64,000 bases of DNA. Source: Symbiodinium natans (Eukaryota; Sar; Dinophyceae; Suessiales; Symbiodiniaceae). This document shows, piece after piece, positions 46,793 through 57,524 of this stretch. The notes under the pieces were generated by a model that was not told the origin of the DNA, ran no database searches, and was given only the letters and a program-made list of their open reading frames with translations. The DNA lies in assembly GCA_905221605.1 (NCBI GenBank), contig CAJNDS010002124.1, positions 248,496 through 312,495 of the forward strand, read 5' to 3'. Position numbers and translations under genes: made by a program. Within the stretch, counting starts at the first letter, position 1; every line of letters begins with the position of its first letter.

Positions 46793-47986
46793 GATCCGGG
46801 TGCTGCATCACGACCCTTCCCTGGAGTGCATCCAAAGCGTGGACAGCGGGCCGCTTCGCCTCCGCCCGGGGCCTCAAGGGATGGTCAAGGGTTTAGGGTT
46901 TAGGGTTTAGGGTTTGGGGTTTAGGGTTTAGGGTTCAGGGTTTAGGGTTTGGGGTCTGGGGTTTAGGGTTTCGGGTCTAGGGCTTGGTTCACGGCTTGGG
47001 GCTCTATTGTAAGAAGGTTGCTAGTTTGGAGCCCACCCATCTTACTACGTAGCCCCTAAACCCCTAAAACCTTGAAGTTGGGCAACTGCAAGGTGGGCTG
47101 TAGTAGAGTTTGCTGAGGCCGTCGCCCATGTCGGCTTTGGGCATTTGTTAGGGCGCCCCGTTCGGGGCGCCCTGGGCTTAGTGTTCAGGGTTTCGGGGTC
47201 AGGGCTTGTGTGGCTTTGGGTTTAAAGTGTGTGGTGCTTATATGTTTAGACATGAGGTTACGGCTTCGGGGCTGTTTATGGCGTTCAGGGTTTGTGTGGT
47301 TCAGGGGTTGAGATACATGAGTCTTCGGACATGGTAGGATGGATTTATGGGCTTTATAGGGGCTTGTTTTGCTTGCTTTTAGTCAGGGTTAGACTTGAGA
47401 GTTTTCTAGGGCGCTGTGATGTCATTAGCTAGGCTCCCTAGAACAATCCTAAATGCTAAACCCAGAGTACTATACCCTCACCCTTCAAACCTAAACCCTG
47501 TACCCTCGACCTCAAAGCCCAAACCCTATACCCTCAAGCTTAAACCCTAAACCCTAAACCCTAAACCCTAATCCCTAATCCCTAAACCCTAAACCCTAAG
47601 CCCTAAGCCCTAAACCCTAAACCCTAGGGTTAAACCCTCAACCCTAAACAATCCAACCTTAACCCCTAAATCTTCGGCACCTGAATCCCTTGAGGCCCTT
47701 ACTCCTTCGTTTTATTTTATTTTGATAAATTCGCCCCTTTGACCCAAAAAGGTTGCCCTAACCCGAAGCCCTACATCCCAACATCCCTAAACCCTAAACC
47801 CTAATCCCTAAACCCTAAACCCTAAACTCTAAACTCTAAACCCTAAACCCTAAACCCTAAACCCTAAACCCTAAACCCTAAACCCCTTGAAGCCCAAAGG
47901 TCAAGGCACCCAGCTGGTGGTGAACCGCTCGGACGTGGAGCATCTGATCCGGTCTGGCAAGGTGCAGAAATTTGGCACTCGGGGAG
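46793..47986 (+). CDS. Exon-like islands joined by a 7-bp direct repeat
   Basis: The island 46793-46890 ends at GTCAAGG next to a TTTAGGG array, and the island at 47894 begins GTCAAGG after AAAG. The second reads GTQLVVNRSDVEHLIRSGKV, then QKFGTRG. The first is open in two frames, so its reading is not settled. A 22-bp hairpin and several elements lie in the supposed intron. Confidence 0.35.
47151..47174. other. Perfect hairpin, 11-bp GC-rich arms
   Basis: The arms AGGGCGCCCCG and CGGGGCGCCCT are separated by TT. There is no downstream T run, and the context is intronic, so it is not read as a terminator. Confidence 0.8.
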
Positions 47987-48028
47987 GTTGCAGGGTTTAA
48001 GGGTTCAGGGCTTAGGGAACCCAAAAAT

Positions 48029-48287
48029 TAACCCTAAACCCTAAACCCTAAACCCTAAACCCTAAACCCTAAACCCTAAACCCTAAACCCTGAACCCTAA
48101 ACCCTAAACCCTAAACCCTAAACCCTAAACCCTAAACCCTAAACCCTAAACCCTAAACCCTAAACCCTAAACCCTAAACCCTAGACCCTAAACGCTGAAC
48201 CCTGAACCCTGAACCCTAAACCCTAAACCCTAAACCCTAAACCCTAAACCCTAAACCCTAAACCCTAAACCCTAAACCCTAACTTAG
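48029..48287 (-). repeat. Telomere-type array, CCCTAAA
   Basis: About 260 bp, with a few CCCTGAA and CCCTAGA variants. Confidence 0.9.
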
Positions 48288-48314
48288 GATTTGGGGTGTA
48301 GGCTCTCAAAGCTG

Positions 48315-48453
48315 CTTGGAGGTTCATGGGCACTTGCAACCCCAATTCATTGCCAATTAGGGTTTCTTTTAACTCAATTAAAGTCTGCTTAGGGGACCTA
48401 GAGACTCGTAAGTACCCTTATAATTGGGGTTATGAGTACCCTGAACCGCCAAG
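48315..48453. mobile_element. Introner-like family A element, 139 bp
   Basis: The ends CTTGGAGGTTC and GAACCGCCAAG are inverted repeats with one mismatch. It has subterminal GTAAGTACCCTTATAA motifs and lacks a heptamer array, so the array is not an obligate part of the element. Confidence 0.6.
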
Positions 48454-48809
48454 TATGCAGTTTAAGAGAGCCTACTAGCTTGAATGGGGAGTATTTCCTG
48501 CACGTTCATGATTTACGAACTTTCCTAGTGGCTGACATTCACTTGTGGCAGACTACGCACGCGCGGCGGTCCGCCCCCGTCAGTATGGAGTCACTACGGT
48601 GACACAATGGGTTTCTTGAAATACCCCAAGCCGTGCCACCCTAAACCCTAAACTCTGAGCCTTAAACCCTGAAATTTGCAGCCCCAAAGCCCCAAATACC
48701 TAAATACGAACCATGTGCCGCCGCACTTGCCACGGCAGGTGGTCCAGGCCGGGTGACCAGCTGCCTATGGCTATGGGATCCCACTAGATCTTAGGCCCTC
48801 TGTTATCTT

Positions 48810-48955
48810 CGTTATTGTTATGATTAATATTCATATTATTGCTATAATTACTATTATTGCTCTTATTACCATTGTTATTGTCACTATTCTTCTTCTTATT
48901 ATTATCATTATTGTTATGATTATGATTTTGATTATTGTTATTATTTACTAGCTTT
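48810..48955. repeat. ATT/TTA-rich microsatellite
   Basis: About 145 bp of degenerate (TTATTA)n, unlike the GC-rich surroundings. Confidence 0.85.
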
Positions 48956-49386
48956 TCTGTTTAACCGTCTGGGGTTGAAGGTTTAGGGCTTTTGGGGCTT
49001 GGGGCTTTCGGATTCGGGGCTTGTGGGTTGAGGGACTTAGGATTTCAGGGTTCTAGGGTTCGAAGTTGAGGGACTACACCCAGGGATAGGACCCTAACCC
49101 CTAGGTCTTGTAGGGGTTCAGGGTTTGTTCTAGGCTTAGGGTTTAGGGTTTAGGGTTTCGGGTTTAGGGTTTAGGGTTTAGGGTTGAGGGTTGAGGGTTG
49201 AGGGTCGAGGGTGGGGGGGGGTGGGGGGGTGGGGAGGGGAGGGCGAAGTGGGAGGGTCTAGGGTCTTGATCTGTGGAGGGCAGTTGTGGCGCAGAAGTGC
49301 CTTGTCGCCACCATGATGGGGGTTTAGGGTTTAGGGTTCAGGGTTTAGGGTTTAGGGTTTAGGGTTTAGGGTTTAGGGTTTAGGGA

Positions 49387-49862
49387 TTTAGGGCGATATC
49401 AGTGCAGCGGTACAGGCAAAGCGTGATTGAGGCTGAGCGAATAGCGCGGCTCTGTGCCGATCTGGGAGTTGCTCACAAAAAGACAACCCTAAACCCTAAA
49501 CCCCAAACCCTAAGCCCTAAACCCTAAACCCTAAACCCCAAACCCCAAACCCTAAACCCTAAACCCTAAACCCTAAACCAAAGATGACTTGCCGGGCGCC
49601 TTGAAATCGAAGATTCCCTTCCAGAAGTGAGAAGGCGAGAGCCATAAGCCACCAGTGCAAGTCTTTGTGGGCATGTGGTTTAGGGTTTAGGGTTTAGGGG
49701 GTTGAGGGTTTATTTGAGGTTTGAGGGTTAATCTCGGGTGTATTTAAGGCTTGTTGTGGTTTAGTTTAGGGTTCAGGTGTATTGGGGCTTGTTTTAGCAG
49801 CAAGCTTTGCAACACTTCAAGAAAATCGGCAAGGACGATGCGAAGCAGTGCGGATCCTAACT
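49387..49862 (+). CDS. Exon-like islands, two with stops
   Basis: Island 49387-49487 reads AISVQRYRQSVIEAERIARL, then CADLGVAHKK. Island 49582-49631 reads KDDLPGALKSKIPFQK and TGA. Island 49799-49861 reads QQALQHFKKIGKDDAKQCGS and TAA. They are probably 3' parts of one or two genes on this strand; splicing was not resolved. Confidence 0.35.
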
Positions 49863-50479
49863 TGTATGTGGAGACCAGAACCGATTCCATGCTACAGTGT
49901 GCTACAGCCGCTCCAAGGCAATAAAGGGTTTAGGGTTTAGGGTTAGGGTTTAGGGTTCAGGGTTCAGGGTTTAGGGTTTAGGGTTTAGGGTTTAGGGTAC
50001 CTGAGCCAACTCGCTGTGACAAGCATTAAAGGATGGCGGGATGATGCGAGTCCCTGCGAGATAGTCTGGATGCCATTGTTACATGCTCAGGTCATCTAAG
50101 TCTTGTGCAATAGGAGCCCTAAACCCCAAACCCCAAACCCCAAACCCCAAACCCAAAACCCTACACCCTACACCCTAAACCCTAAACCCCTAAACCCTAA
50201 ACCCTAAACCCTAAAGGGATCAGCAAGCCGTGCCCTGCCTGCGGCTGACAGCTGACCTAGGGATTGAGACCAGCTAAGGTGGCCGGGGTGAGAAATTTCG
50301 TGAAACGGTGTTGCGGTTTAGGGTTTAGGGTTTGGGGTTTTGGGTTTCGGGATTGAAATCTCCCGGCCTGGCAAGGTGAAGAGCTACACCCACGACTGCG
50401 TCGGTGGCGGATATTAGGACCTTGGTGTCCGGATTCTGGCTGTAGGGGCTTTGCAAGAAATTAGGACCCCAAAACCAAA

Positions 50480-50889
50480 AGCCTTCCAAACATAAACCAT
50501 ACACCCTAAACCCTAAACCCTAAACCCTGAACCCTGAACCCTGAACCCTGAACCCTGAACCCTGAACCCTGAACCCTGAACCCTGAACCCTGAACCCTGA
50601 ACCCTGAACCCTGAACCCTAAACCCTAACCCTAAACCCTAAACCCTGAACCATCCTAAACCCTAAACCCTAAACCCTAAACCCTAAGCCCTACCCGAGAG
50701 CCCCTTGGCCCACAAGCTTAGACCCTAAAGCCCTACCCTAAACGCCTAAACCCCAAACACCCCAAACCCTCAACCTTACCCCGAACCCTTAAATCTTAAA
50801 CCCTAAACCCTAGGCCCTCAGCCCCAAACCCCAAACCCCAAACCCCAAACCCTAAACCCTAAACCCTAAACCCTAAACCCTAAACCCTA
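50480..50889 (-). repeat. Array flanking the LTR element: CCCTGAA and CCCTAAA blocks
   Basis: It has a block of about 14 CCCTGAA units (50525-50620), then degenerate sequence, CCCCAAA and finally perfect CCCTAAA to 50889. The LTR element interrupts it. The same heptamer phase resumes at 59696. Confidence 0.85.
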
Positions 50890-51168
50890 TGCGGAGCTGC
50901 AATTGGTATTGTAGAAAGGAGTTAGTGTTGGAAGTTGAAAGGGTTAATGAACCCGTAAACCATGTTTGGCTCAAGGATGGCCAGTCCGTCCAAAGAAAAA
51001 AGTCCGTGTTTGGGAGTGAGGGTTGGGTTAGTGCCCCTCTACTTGTGTAAGGGTGCCCCTTCCTTGTTGCTCTTATCCGTGTTCTTGGTTGTTTCTTGGT
51101 TCGATCTGGGAAATATAAGTTCAGGGCGATTAGGGGAGTTGATTTCCTTCCTTGGTTGTCCCCCCGTA
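50890..51168 (+). repeat. 5' LTR, 279 bp
   Basis: It starts TGCGGAGCTGC and ends GTTGTCCCCCCGTA. The terminal five bases are nearly inverted (TGCGG against TACGG). Identical to the 3' LTR except at 51029. Confidence 0.95.
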
Positions 51169-51181
51169 GGTTATGAGCCCA
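51169..51181 (+). other. Primer binding site, internal initiator tRNA-Met type
   Basis: GGTTATGAGCCCA starts directly after the LTR. It is complementary to GGGCUCAUAACC, the anticodon stem-loop of eukaryotic initiator tRNA-Met (loop base U33 as in yeast; plants and animals have C33). Drosophila copia has the same kind of site, GGTTATGGGCCCA, and primes from a cleaved tRNA half. This places the element with Ty1/copia elements despite the missing pol gene. Confidence 0.8.
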
Positions 51182-51211
51182 AATTAGGTTCCCTGCGGGG
51201 ATCAAGAAGCA

Positions 51212-54200
51212 ATGCCTTCTCCGAAGCGATGGCTCCAACTTGCCTCGGATGGTGGACAAGATGGTGGAGCTGGAAATGGTGCAGCTGAGTCTCTGGGTGA
51301 AAGATCGGTGTTGGAAGAGGTGATTCCCGGCGCTGAAGAACATCTGGAAGAGGCCTTGGTTGCAGAAAGCCCCAATGTGGGTATGAATCCCAATGGGGAT
51401 ATGGTTAGCAATGCTGAAGCTGAAGGACGTGCTGTTTCTGTATCGCCAAAGCCTGGTGAGAAAAGGAACTGGGACGCGACTGGTGGTATAGATCGTGAAA
51501 TGGAGGTGACTGTTTTACGAGTGTTGCACAAACACGGGTATCAGCCGTCGTCTTCGACTTCGGGTCGAATGGTAGACCAAGAGTCTCAGACCGATCTGAT
51601 TGGAGAAGTGCTGCAAGCGGCCAGGAGGCCTCTGAACAAGATCAAAAGGGATCCATCTTCGAGTTCCCAAGGTGGTGGAAGCGGTCATGAACAGAAGGGT
51701 GCGGACAGCTTTGAAGCTGCGCCTGCTGCTGGATACGCCATGGGGGAGGAGGAGATCCTACAGATGGAGGCTGAGAGGTTGCGACAGTTGTCCGAAGAAG
51801 AGGACGAGATGCGACAGGTCTCTGAAAGGGATGGTTTTCGGAAAGACGAGCATCTGATCAAAGCGTGCGATGGGACAACGTGGGAAAGGCACCTCCATGA
51901 AGATGGGAGACAATATTATTACTGCCTGGATACGCAGGAAAGCAAGTGGACATTGCCGGTGGTAGGTGAAAAGATGAAGAGTGACGAGGTGGTTGGGTCT
52001 CCTTCGGGCAATGAGCTGGAAATGGAGGCGGCACGGGATTCTTCATCCTCTACTCCGAAGACTGAGTCTACGAGGGCATTCCAGGGTAGTGTAAATAGTT
52101 TAGGTGAAAAAGATTTTTCCTCTGCTATCAGGGATAGCGGTCCTAGGGCTGGTGGTGACGCCTTGACCTCGGGTTCTCCTGATGAGGAGGAGATTCCTGG
52201 AAACCGAACAGACATCGCTGGAGCTCAACATCTGGATCGGGAAGGAATGGGAGCACTTTCTGAGGGTGTGGCAGCGGTGGAATCGGTAGGTCCAGAAGAA
52301 AAGATTCCCAATGTGGAGATCGGAACTGTGTCGGCTGCAGAAGATCGAGTGGTGGATGTGGTACCTGTCGTTCAGGAATGTGGTCCTGGAGATTTGGAAG
52401 ACGGAGGGAAAAGGTCGTGTGTTGCGACTGAGGAGGTCTCTTCGTTTGGTGCCAAGGTTCCTGCCATTCAAAGGGAAAAAGAAGCTTCTGGAATAGCTGG
52501 AGACACAGAAGATCTGAAAAATGAGGCCTGGAGCGCCAATGATGCGCGGGTCGATGCGCCAGATATTACCTGGAGTGCGAAGGAAGCACGGGTTGAGGTG
52601 CATATGGTGTTACGTTCCACGGGCGACTGCAACAATGGGGCGCAGGTCTCCGCAGCAGCTGATGATGGAGGTTCACAGGTGGACGCACTGGTGCAACCTG
52701 AAGTTAGCCGCGAGGAACGAAATGACAAGGGCTACACCGGAGCCAATGAGGCAGCTGTGGTCAATGATGGTGGAAATTCTCCTTTGGAAGCCATGGAACC
52801 AAAGGAGCCTGCGGTGGAAGAAAGCGTGCCTGCCGTGGATGATCGACTCAATTGCCCTGCAGTGGAGGAAGATTTGCCTGCTGCAGAAGGTGTGACAAAG
52901 GACTCCAATGATGGGTCCACTCCCATGAAGGGAGAAGTGTTGCCGTCTGGAAGTTCGCCGGAAGTCGACACCGAGCGAATTACAGCAGATGAGGCAAAGC
53001 CTTTGGCGGAGAAAAAGAGAGGTCCTGAAGTCCAGGAGCACAAAAAAGATGAGCTTGTGGGACTCGTGGAGCAGGACGAGCAGTGTGACTCAAAGGTGAA
53101 AACAAAGGATGCGCCAGGAGCCGATGATACAGAGGTGGTTTCTGAAGAGCACGCAAAGAAAGTGCCCCGAGCGGGAGCCTTGGAATCACCTGGGACACAT
53201 TGCTATCAAGAGGGAGATGAGATCATGGGTCTAGTGCGCTGCATCAATGGGTATGGAGCCTTTTTGGACCTTGGTGATTTGAATGTATTGATTCCTGCAG
53301 AAGGGAACAATACGTGTCATTTCAGATTTGGTGATACTGTCAATGGAACAGTGAAACTAGTGGAAGATGATGGTACCATAATCTTGGACACCTTTCTGGT
53401 TTTGGAAGAGGACGTGGAGGACTCTTCCTCAACGCTGCGGAAGTGGAAACCCAGCGGCTGGAGTACGTGGTGGACGAATTCATGGTATGTTGGTCAGTGG
53501 TACCGAGATTCCAACGGTCAATGGGACTGGAAACAGGAGGAAGAGCAATCCGATGAGGAGCTTGTGGTACAGGAGTTATCCTCTGAAGAACGAGAAGAAA
53601 GACAACTTTATGGAGAAAAGATCTACAAAGCTCTTCTGGAGAATGGAAACGAAGAGGAAGCCTATGTTGGCAAAATTACAGGGATGCTGTTGGGTCGCCC
53701 GATGGAAGATTTACAGGAGTGTGTTGCAGATCAGGCATTCCTCAATGCGGAAGCTCGGCGCGCGTATGGCATCTTGCAAAATGGTGGTTGGAAGCCTGAT
53801 GGTACAGAAAGCACAGGCTTGGGGGAGTTAACCACTTTTTCCCGAAAACAGTACCACAACGCGCTTTTCGAACTGGCATGCAAAAAAAGGAGATTTTCTC
53901 GACCAGTTGTGGGTGAAGCGGTGGCAACGGTGCTGAATCAAGGGGAAGATGAGTTTTGGAACGCGCTTTGGTTGGACACCAAGCTATTTTTGCAGGAGCT
54001 TGATGGTGCAGTGCAATCCATGAGCAAAAGGGAGAACAAGCCAATGGAAGCCTACATGGACCCTGACCAGTACAAAAAGGCTTACATGACACCAAAGACT
54101 GTGTTGTCACCTGGTTACAGCAAGCTGTGCAAGTTCTTCAATCGGGGAAGGTGTCGCAATGGTGATGAGTGTTCCTATGAGCATCGTCGTTATGGTGAAG

Positions 54201-55279
54201 GTTGGCCAGGAGGAGGGTCAACTGATCCAAAGAATAGCCAAGAAGCTGATGATGAGGATGGGAACATCGGTGACCCTCCCACAGAGGAAGGTACAGTGGA
54301 TGAGGCACAGCAGGAGCGGGAGGATTTAGCCTTCCGGGCCAAGTACAATTTTGGCAAAGGTGCATCAAAGGGTGAGCCTACGTCGGGTGAGCCAAAAGGT
54401 CGGCTGTGTCTGTATTACAATCAAGGTGGTTGTAAATATGGGACTGCATGCAGGTACCTTCACAACGATGACATAGCATTGGAAGGGACTTGGGAGCCCG
54501 GCAAATCTTGGGACAATGCTTCCAGGAAGTCACTAAGGGACGCAGGGTTCCACAATTGCTGTTTCGATTATTACCTCCGAGGACGTTGCCGGAAAGGGTT
54601 AAATTTCTGCAAGTACTCCCATGACGAGATGTCAGAGGAGCGGCTGTCGCTCCTGAAACACTTGGTACAGGTGGCCAATCAGGTCCGGTTTGAAAAAGAG
54701 AGAGGATGGGAGATTACGGATAGAAGCACGTTTCAGCCGCCTGCAAGTGGGGGAGCTGAATCTTCCTCATCCTCGGCGCCGAGAGCACTGCAAATGACCA
54801 ATGTGTCACAAAAAGATGGTGAAAAAGGTACTCTGGATGAAGCAGAAGCTGATGAACAAAAGAATTCAGTGGCTGCATCCACTGGTACTCAGCTTCAAAA
54901 TCCGGAGGAGCCAATTGAAAATTGGATGGCTCGCAACGCACACCTGTGGGTGTATACCCCTCATGTAAGTGAGGTGATGATTACGCTTGGTGTGACCAAT
55001 GTGTCGGACTTGCAAGAGTTCATCTTTGTGGAAGATTTGGTTGACAAAGGGATCAACAAAGTGACCGCATGCAAAATTCTGCAATTGGTGGGTGATGTCC
55101 GATATCGGCCGGGAGGACCGGAAAAGGCAGTTCCTTCTGATGCGTCTGTACGGGTACAACAATCTTCTGGGAACAAAGGGACTGGAAGAGCGGCGGTGCG
55201 AACCCTCACTCAGGTGCGTGAAGCTGAAGACTCCGGTGCAAAAACCTATGCCGAGAGGCTCCTATCGGGAGCTTTTTGA
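51212..55279 (+). CDS. ORF1 of the LTR element: WW, S1-like, three CCCH fingers, SAM-like
   Basis: 1,355 residues; the ATG lies 43 bp after the LTR and is the first in the internal region. A WW domain has W224, YYYC, W246 and P249. Residues about 300-660 are acidic, with Glu/Val-rich imperfect repeats. An S1/OB-like stretch (about 668-735) has GDEIMGLVRCINGYGAFLDL and ends in an ILD strand. CCCH fingers follow: C973-x7-C-x5-C-x3-H, C1066-x7-C-x5-C-x3-H and C1117-x8-C-x6-C-x3-H. Near the end, VMITLGVTNVSDLQEF and DKGINKVTACKILQLV resemble a SAM domain. I infer a gag-like, RNA-binding structural protein: CCCH fingers would replace the usual CCHC knuckle. A CCCH/WW/S1 mixture also fits an mRNA-processing protein captured by the element. 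Confidence 0.8.
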   Translation: MPSPKRWLQLASDGGQDGGAGNGAAESLGERSVLEEVIPGAEEHLEEALVAESPNVGMNPNGDMVSNAEAEGRAVSVSPKPGEKRNWDATGGIDREMEVTVLRVLHKHGYQPSSSTSGRMVDQESQTDLIGEVLQAARRPLNKIKRDPSSSSQGGGSGHEQKGADSFEAAPAAGYAMGEEEILQMEAERLRQLSEEEDEMRQVSERDGFRKDEHLIKACDGTTWERHLHEDGRQYYYCLDTQESKWTLPVVGEKMKSDEVVGSPSGNELEMEAARDSSSSTPKTESTRAFQGSVNSLGEKDFSSAIRDSGPRAGGDALTSGSPDEEEIPGNRTDIAGAQHLDREGMGALSEGVAAVESVGPEEKIPNVEIGTVSAAEDRVVDVVPVVQECGPGDLEDGGKRSCVATEEVSSFGAKVPAIQREKEASGIAGDTEDLKNEAWSANDARVDAPDITWSAKEARVEVHMVLRSTGDCNNGAQVSAAADDGGSQVDALVQPEVSREERNDKGYTGANEAAVVNDGGNSPLEAMEPKEPAVEESVPAVDDRLNCPAVEEDLPAAEGVTKDSNDGSTPMKGEVLPSGSSPEVDTERITADEAKPLAEKKRGPEVQEHKKDELVGLVEQDEQCDSKVKTKDAPGADDTEVVSEEHAKKVPRAGALESPGTHCYQEGDEIMGLVRCINGYGAFLDLGDLNVLIPAEGNNTCHFRFGDTVNGTVKLVEDDGTIILDTFLVLEEDVEDSSSTLRKWKPSGWSTWWTNSWYVGQWYRDSNGQWDWKQEEEQSDEELVVQELSSEEREERQLYGEKIYKALLENGNEEEAYVGKITGMLLGRPMEDLQECVADQAFLNAEARRAYGILQNGGWKPDGTESTGLGELTTFSRKQYHNALFELACKKRRFSRPVVGEAVATVLNQGEDEFWNALWLDTKLFLQELDGAVQSMSKRENKPMEAYMDPDQYKKAYMTPKTVLSPGYSKLCKFFNRGRCRNGDECSYEHRRYGEGWPGGGSTDPKNSQEADDEDGNIGDPPTEEGTVDEAQQEREDLAFRAKYNFGKGASKGEPTSGEPKGRLCLYYNQGGCKYGTACRYLHNDDIALEGTWEPGKSWDNASRKSLRDAGFHNCCFDYYLRGRCRKGLNFCKYSHDEMSEERLSLLKHLVQVANQVRFEKERGWEITDRSTFQPPASGGAESSSSSAPRALQMTNVSQKDGEKGTLDEAEADEQKNSVAASTGTQLQNPEEPIENWMARNAHLWVYTPHVSEVMITLGVTNVSDLQEFIFVEDLVDKGINKVTACKILQLVGDVRYRPGGPEKAVPSDASVRVQQSSGNKGTGRAAVRTLTQVREAEDSGAKTYAERLLSGAF

Positions 55280-57524
55280 TAAGGTCAGGTACCGTGATGG
55301 TTGGACGCTTGCGCAGAGGTCTCCGTTGTGCGTACAGAAGCTGCGGTTGGTGGGAGTTGGAATGCCGCCGGTGAATCCACCAACAAAAAAGTATCGGTCA
55401 AGATCAAACCCTGTGAGAAGGGGAAGGCCCTTGCTGGACAAAAAACAGGTGCGACAGGTGCCACGCTCTCGGTCACAACGACGAGTGCAACCGGCGGAAG
55501 TGGTGGAAAAGCCGAAGCCACTGGAACTGAAGCCTCGTGGTGGGTTGTCGTATCGGTTCAGCAGAGCGTGGGCAGATGTGGTGGATGATGATGAACAGGC
55601 GGAGGCCTTGGTCTCGTATGCCGCTTCCTCAAGCGATTCAAGCGAAGAGGAGACCAATGCCGTACAACGCCTGAAGGAAATCTTTTTGCAAGAAAGGGAT
55701 TCACAGAGAACTGCGAATCGTGGCAATGTTCCGCAAAGTGGTTCTTCAGGCTCCAATGACGGGCCGAAAAAATCGGTTCACCTTGGCGAAGGGCGCGACA
55801 AAGCGTCGCGGGGGGAGACCCGCCAAGAAGTGACTTCACAAGTTTTTTCGCTACCACAACCTTCTCGTCGAGCTGAACGGTCTCAAAAAAGAGCAAGGGA
55901 TGGTTCAGTTATGGTTGGTTCGCTGGCGGTGGGCTCCACGGATGAGGTTTTACCTGGGCAAGGTGTTGCTGGACAGGTGAATGTCTCTGAAAGCGCTCAA
56001 GTTCTTCCTGGGCAAGAAGTGGCTGGACAGGAGACGGCGCCGGAAGGAGCAGTACAGATTTCTGGCGAGGAGACTGACCAAAAAGAAGGAGAAGGTGGGA
56101 GCAATGACCTCCGTGGTGATGATGCGAAGATATTGGATGGTGGTCCGGTGAGGAGTGACCTTCAGCAATTGCTGGTTAAAGGCCTTCTGACTCGGATTTA
56201 TTGGAAGGTTGCAGTTGGCAAGTTGCCGGTGGGGCAAAGAGACTGCCAAAAAGGGTCCAATAAGATGGATCGAAATTTGGTTATTAGCATGTCATCCGAG
56301 GGTGCAAGCGAACAGGATGAGAACCTGGCACTGGAGGACGATGCTGATCAGTCAATGGGTGACGGTGCGATGGTTGTTCTGGTGTATGATCCAAGGACGC
56401 TGATTCAGTCGCCAACAACTGATTGGGTTATGCGTCGCGGTCTTACCGATCGTTCCGTCTGGCCAGCAATGGCGTACATGGCACAGAGGATATGTGCTGA
56501 AATGGTTCAAGTGGATGAAATGAATGCCCAGCTAGGGACTGGAGCACTCCTTTTTCAAAGGAGAGATCAAGGACATTATACTGACCTGCATCATTCGTTC
56601 CATGACAACCCGTGCTTGCCGGCGGTGGGGAATTATCCTCTTTCAGTGATGGGTGCCTTGTTGTCTCCTGGTCTGGAAGGGGAATTCAAGAATACTGACA
56701 AGTTTGGAACTGCTATGGAGGCAATTGCCTATGATTGGAGCCGCAGTCCAGGCATGGAAGTTCATATTGAACTTATGGCGAGGGTAGCCAAAATGGTTCA
56801 CCCATTCCTGAATCTGGGAGCCCAAGGGTCGGTGATGGTTTCGGAATTTCTCTGGCAGCGCGGGAGGGCTCGGTTGATGGAGTTCCTTCAAGCGGCGACT
56901 TGTGCGGACCAATTGGAGGCTCTCTGGAGAAGGATGGACGACGATGCTGATGAAGAGGTGGATCCTTCGACAGCGGTGCTGGAAGTTCTTGGACCAGAGG
57001 GTGCGGTGCTTGATCAAGGGAACAATGAATCCCTTATTCCCATTGAAGATGCTGGAGGTGAGACAAGTGGTGACACTGGAGGGGATGGCAAAGCGCCAGA
57101 AGTTTCTCCGGAAGAGGAGACATCCAGTGGGTCATCAAGACTGGCGGACACAAGGATTTTCTTGTGGTCAGTGTACTCCCGCGTGGCTTCGAATTTCTCT
57201 ATGCAGGACCGCACTACTGGTAAGATCTTTGACAGCACAAAAGGGTATCCTGGTGAAGGACCAAACAATGATGACAATCCTTCCTCTAAGGGGAACTTAC
57301 CCTGGATCTCGGAAGACTACCTCGACGAAGTGGTGTCAAAAAAGATGGAAAGGTCTTCAGATATGGATGGGTTTGTTCCGGGAAGTGAGGGACCATTGGA
57401 AAAGGTAGAGGTGGAGAATGTTACTGCCTCTAAAATTCTTATGGCTCTTTGGAAGAAGGGACATAGAGTTGGTTATAGGAGGTTGTGTCGTTTGAACGCA
57501 TCTGGTGCAAGGTTGGAGCAATGA
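55095..57524 (+). CDS. ORF2 of the LTR element, no recognised domain
   Basis: The first ATG in this frame is 55095, giving 809 residues; the frame overlaps the last 185 bases of ORF1 in the +1 frame, so a +1 shift is an alternative to independent initiation. The N-terminal part is basic (KKYRSRSNPVRRGRP). An Asp/Ser-rich segment and an imperfect tandem (EVLPGQGVAGQ, QVLPGQEVAGQ) follow. The C-terminal half is more globular, with TDWVMRRGLTDRSVWPAMAY and HYTDLHHSFHDNPCLP. I looked for DDE, YxDD, DTG/DSG protease and HHCC integrase motifs and found none in a convincing context. It ends in ATGA overlapping ORF3. Confidence 0.7.
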   Translation: MSDIGREDRKRQFLLMRLYGYNNLLGTKGLEERRCEPSLRCVKLKTPVQKPMPRGSYRELFDKVRYRDGWTLAQRSPLCVQKLRLVGVGMPPVNPPTKKYRSRSNPVRRGRPLLDKKQVRQVPRSRSQRRVQPAEVVEKPKPLELKPRGGLSYRFSRAWADVVDDDEQAEALVSYAASSSDSSEEETNAVQRLKEIFLQERDSQRTANRGNVPQSGSSGSNDGPKKSVHLGEGRDKASRGETRQEVTSQVFSLPQPSRRAERSQKRARDGSVMVGSLAVGSTDEVLPGQGVAGQVNVSESAQVLPGQEVAGQETAPEGAVQISGEETDQKEGEGGSNDLRGDDAKILDGGPVRSDLQQLLVKGLLTRIYWKVAVGKLPVGQRDCQKGSNKMDRNLVISMSSEGASEQDENLALEDDADQSMGDGAMVVLVYDPRTLIQSPTTDWVMRRGLTDRSVWPAMAYMAQRICAEMVQVDEMNAQLGTGALLFQRRDQGHYTDLHHSFHDNPCLPAVGNYPLSVMGALLSPGLEGEFKNTDKFGTAMEAIAYDWSRSPGMEVHIELMARVAKMVHPFLNLGAQGSVMVSEFLWQRGRARLMEFLQAATCADQLEALWRRMDDDADEEVDPSTAVLEVLGPEGAVLDQGNNESLIPIEDAGGETSGDTGGDGKAPEVSPEEETSSGSSRLADTRIFLWSVYSRVASNFSMQDRTTGKIFDSTKGYPGEGPNNDDNPSSKGNLPWISEDYLDEVVSKKMERSSDMDGFVPGSEGPLEKVEVENVTASKILMALWKKGHRVGYRRLCRLNASGARLEQ

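Noticed and set aside
47151-47174. Transcription terminator hairpin
   Set aside because: No T tract follows, the organism is eukaryotic and the context is intronic.
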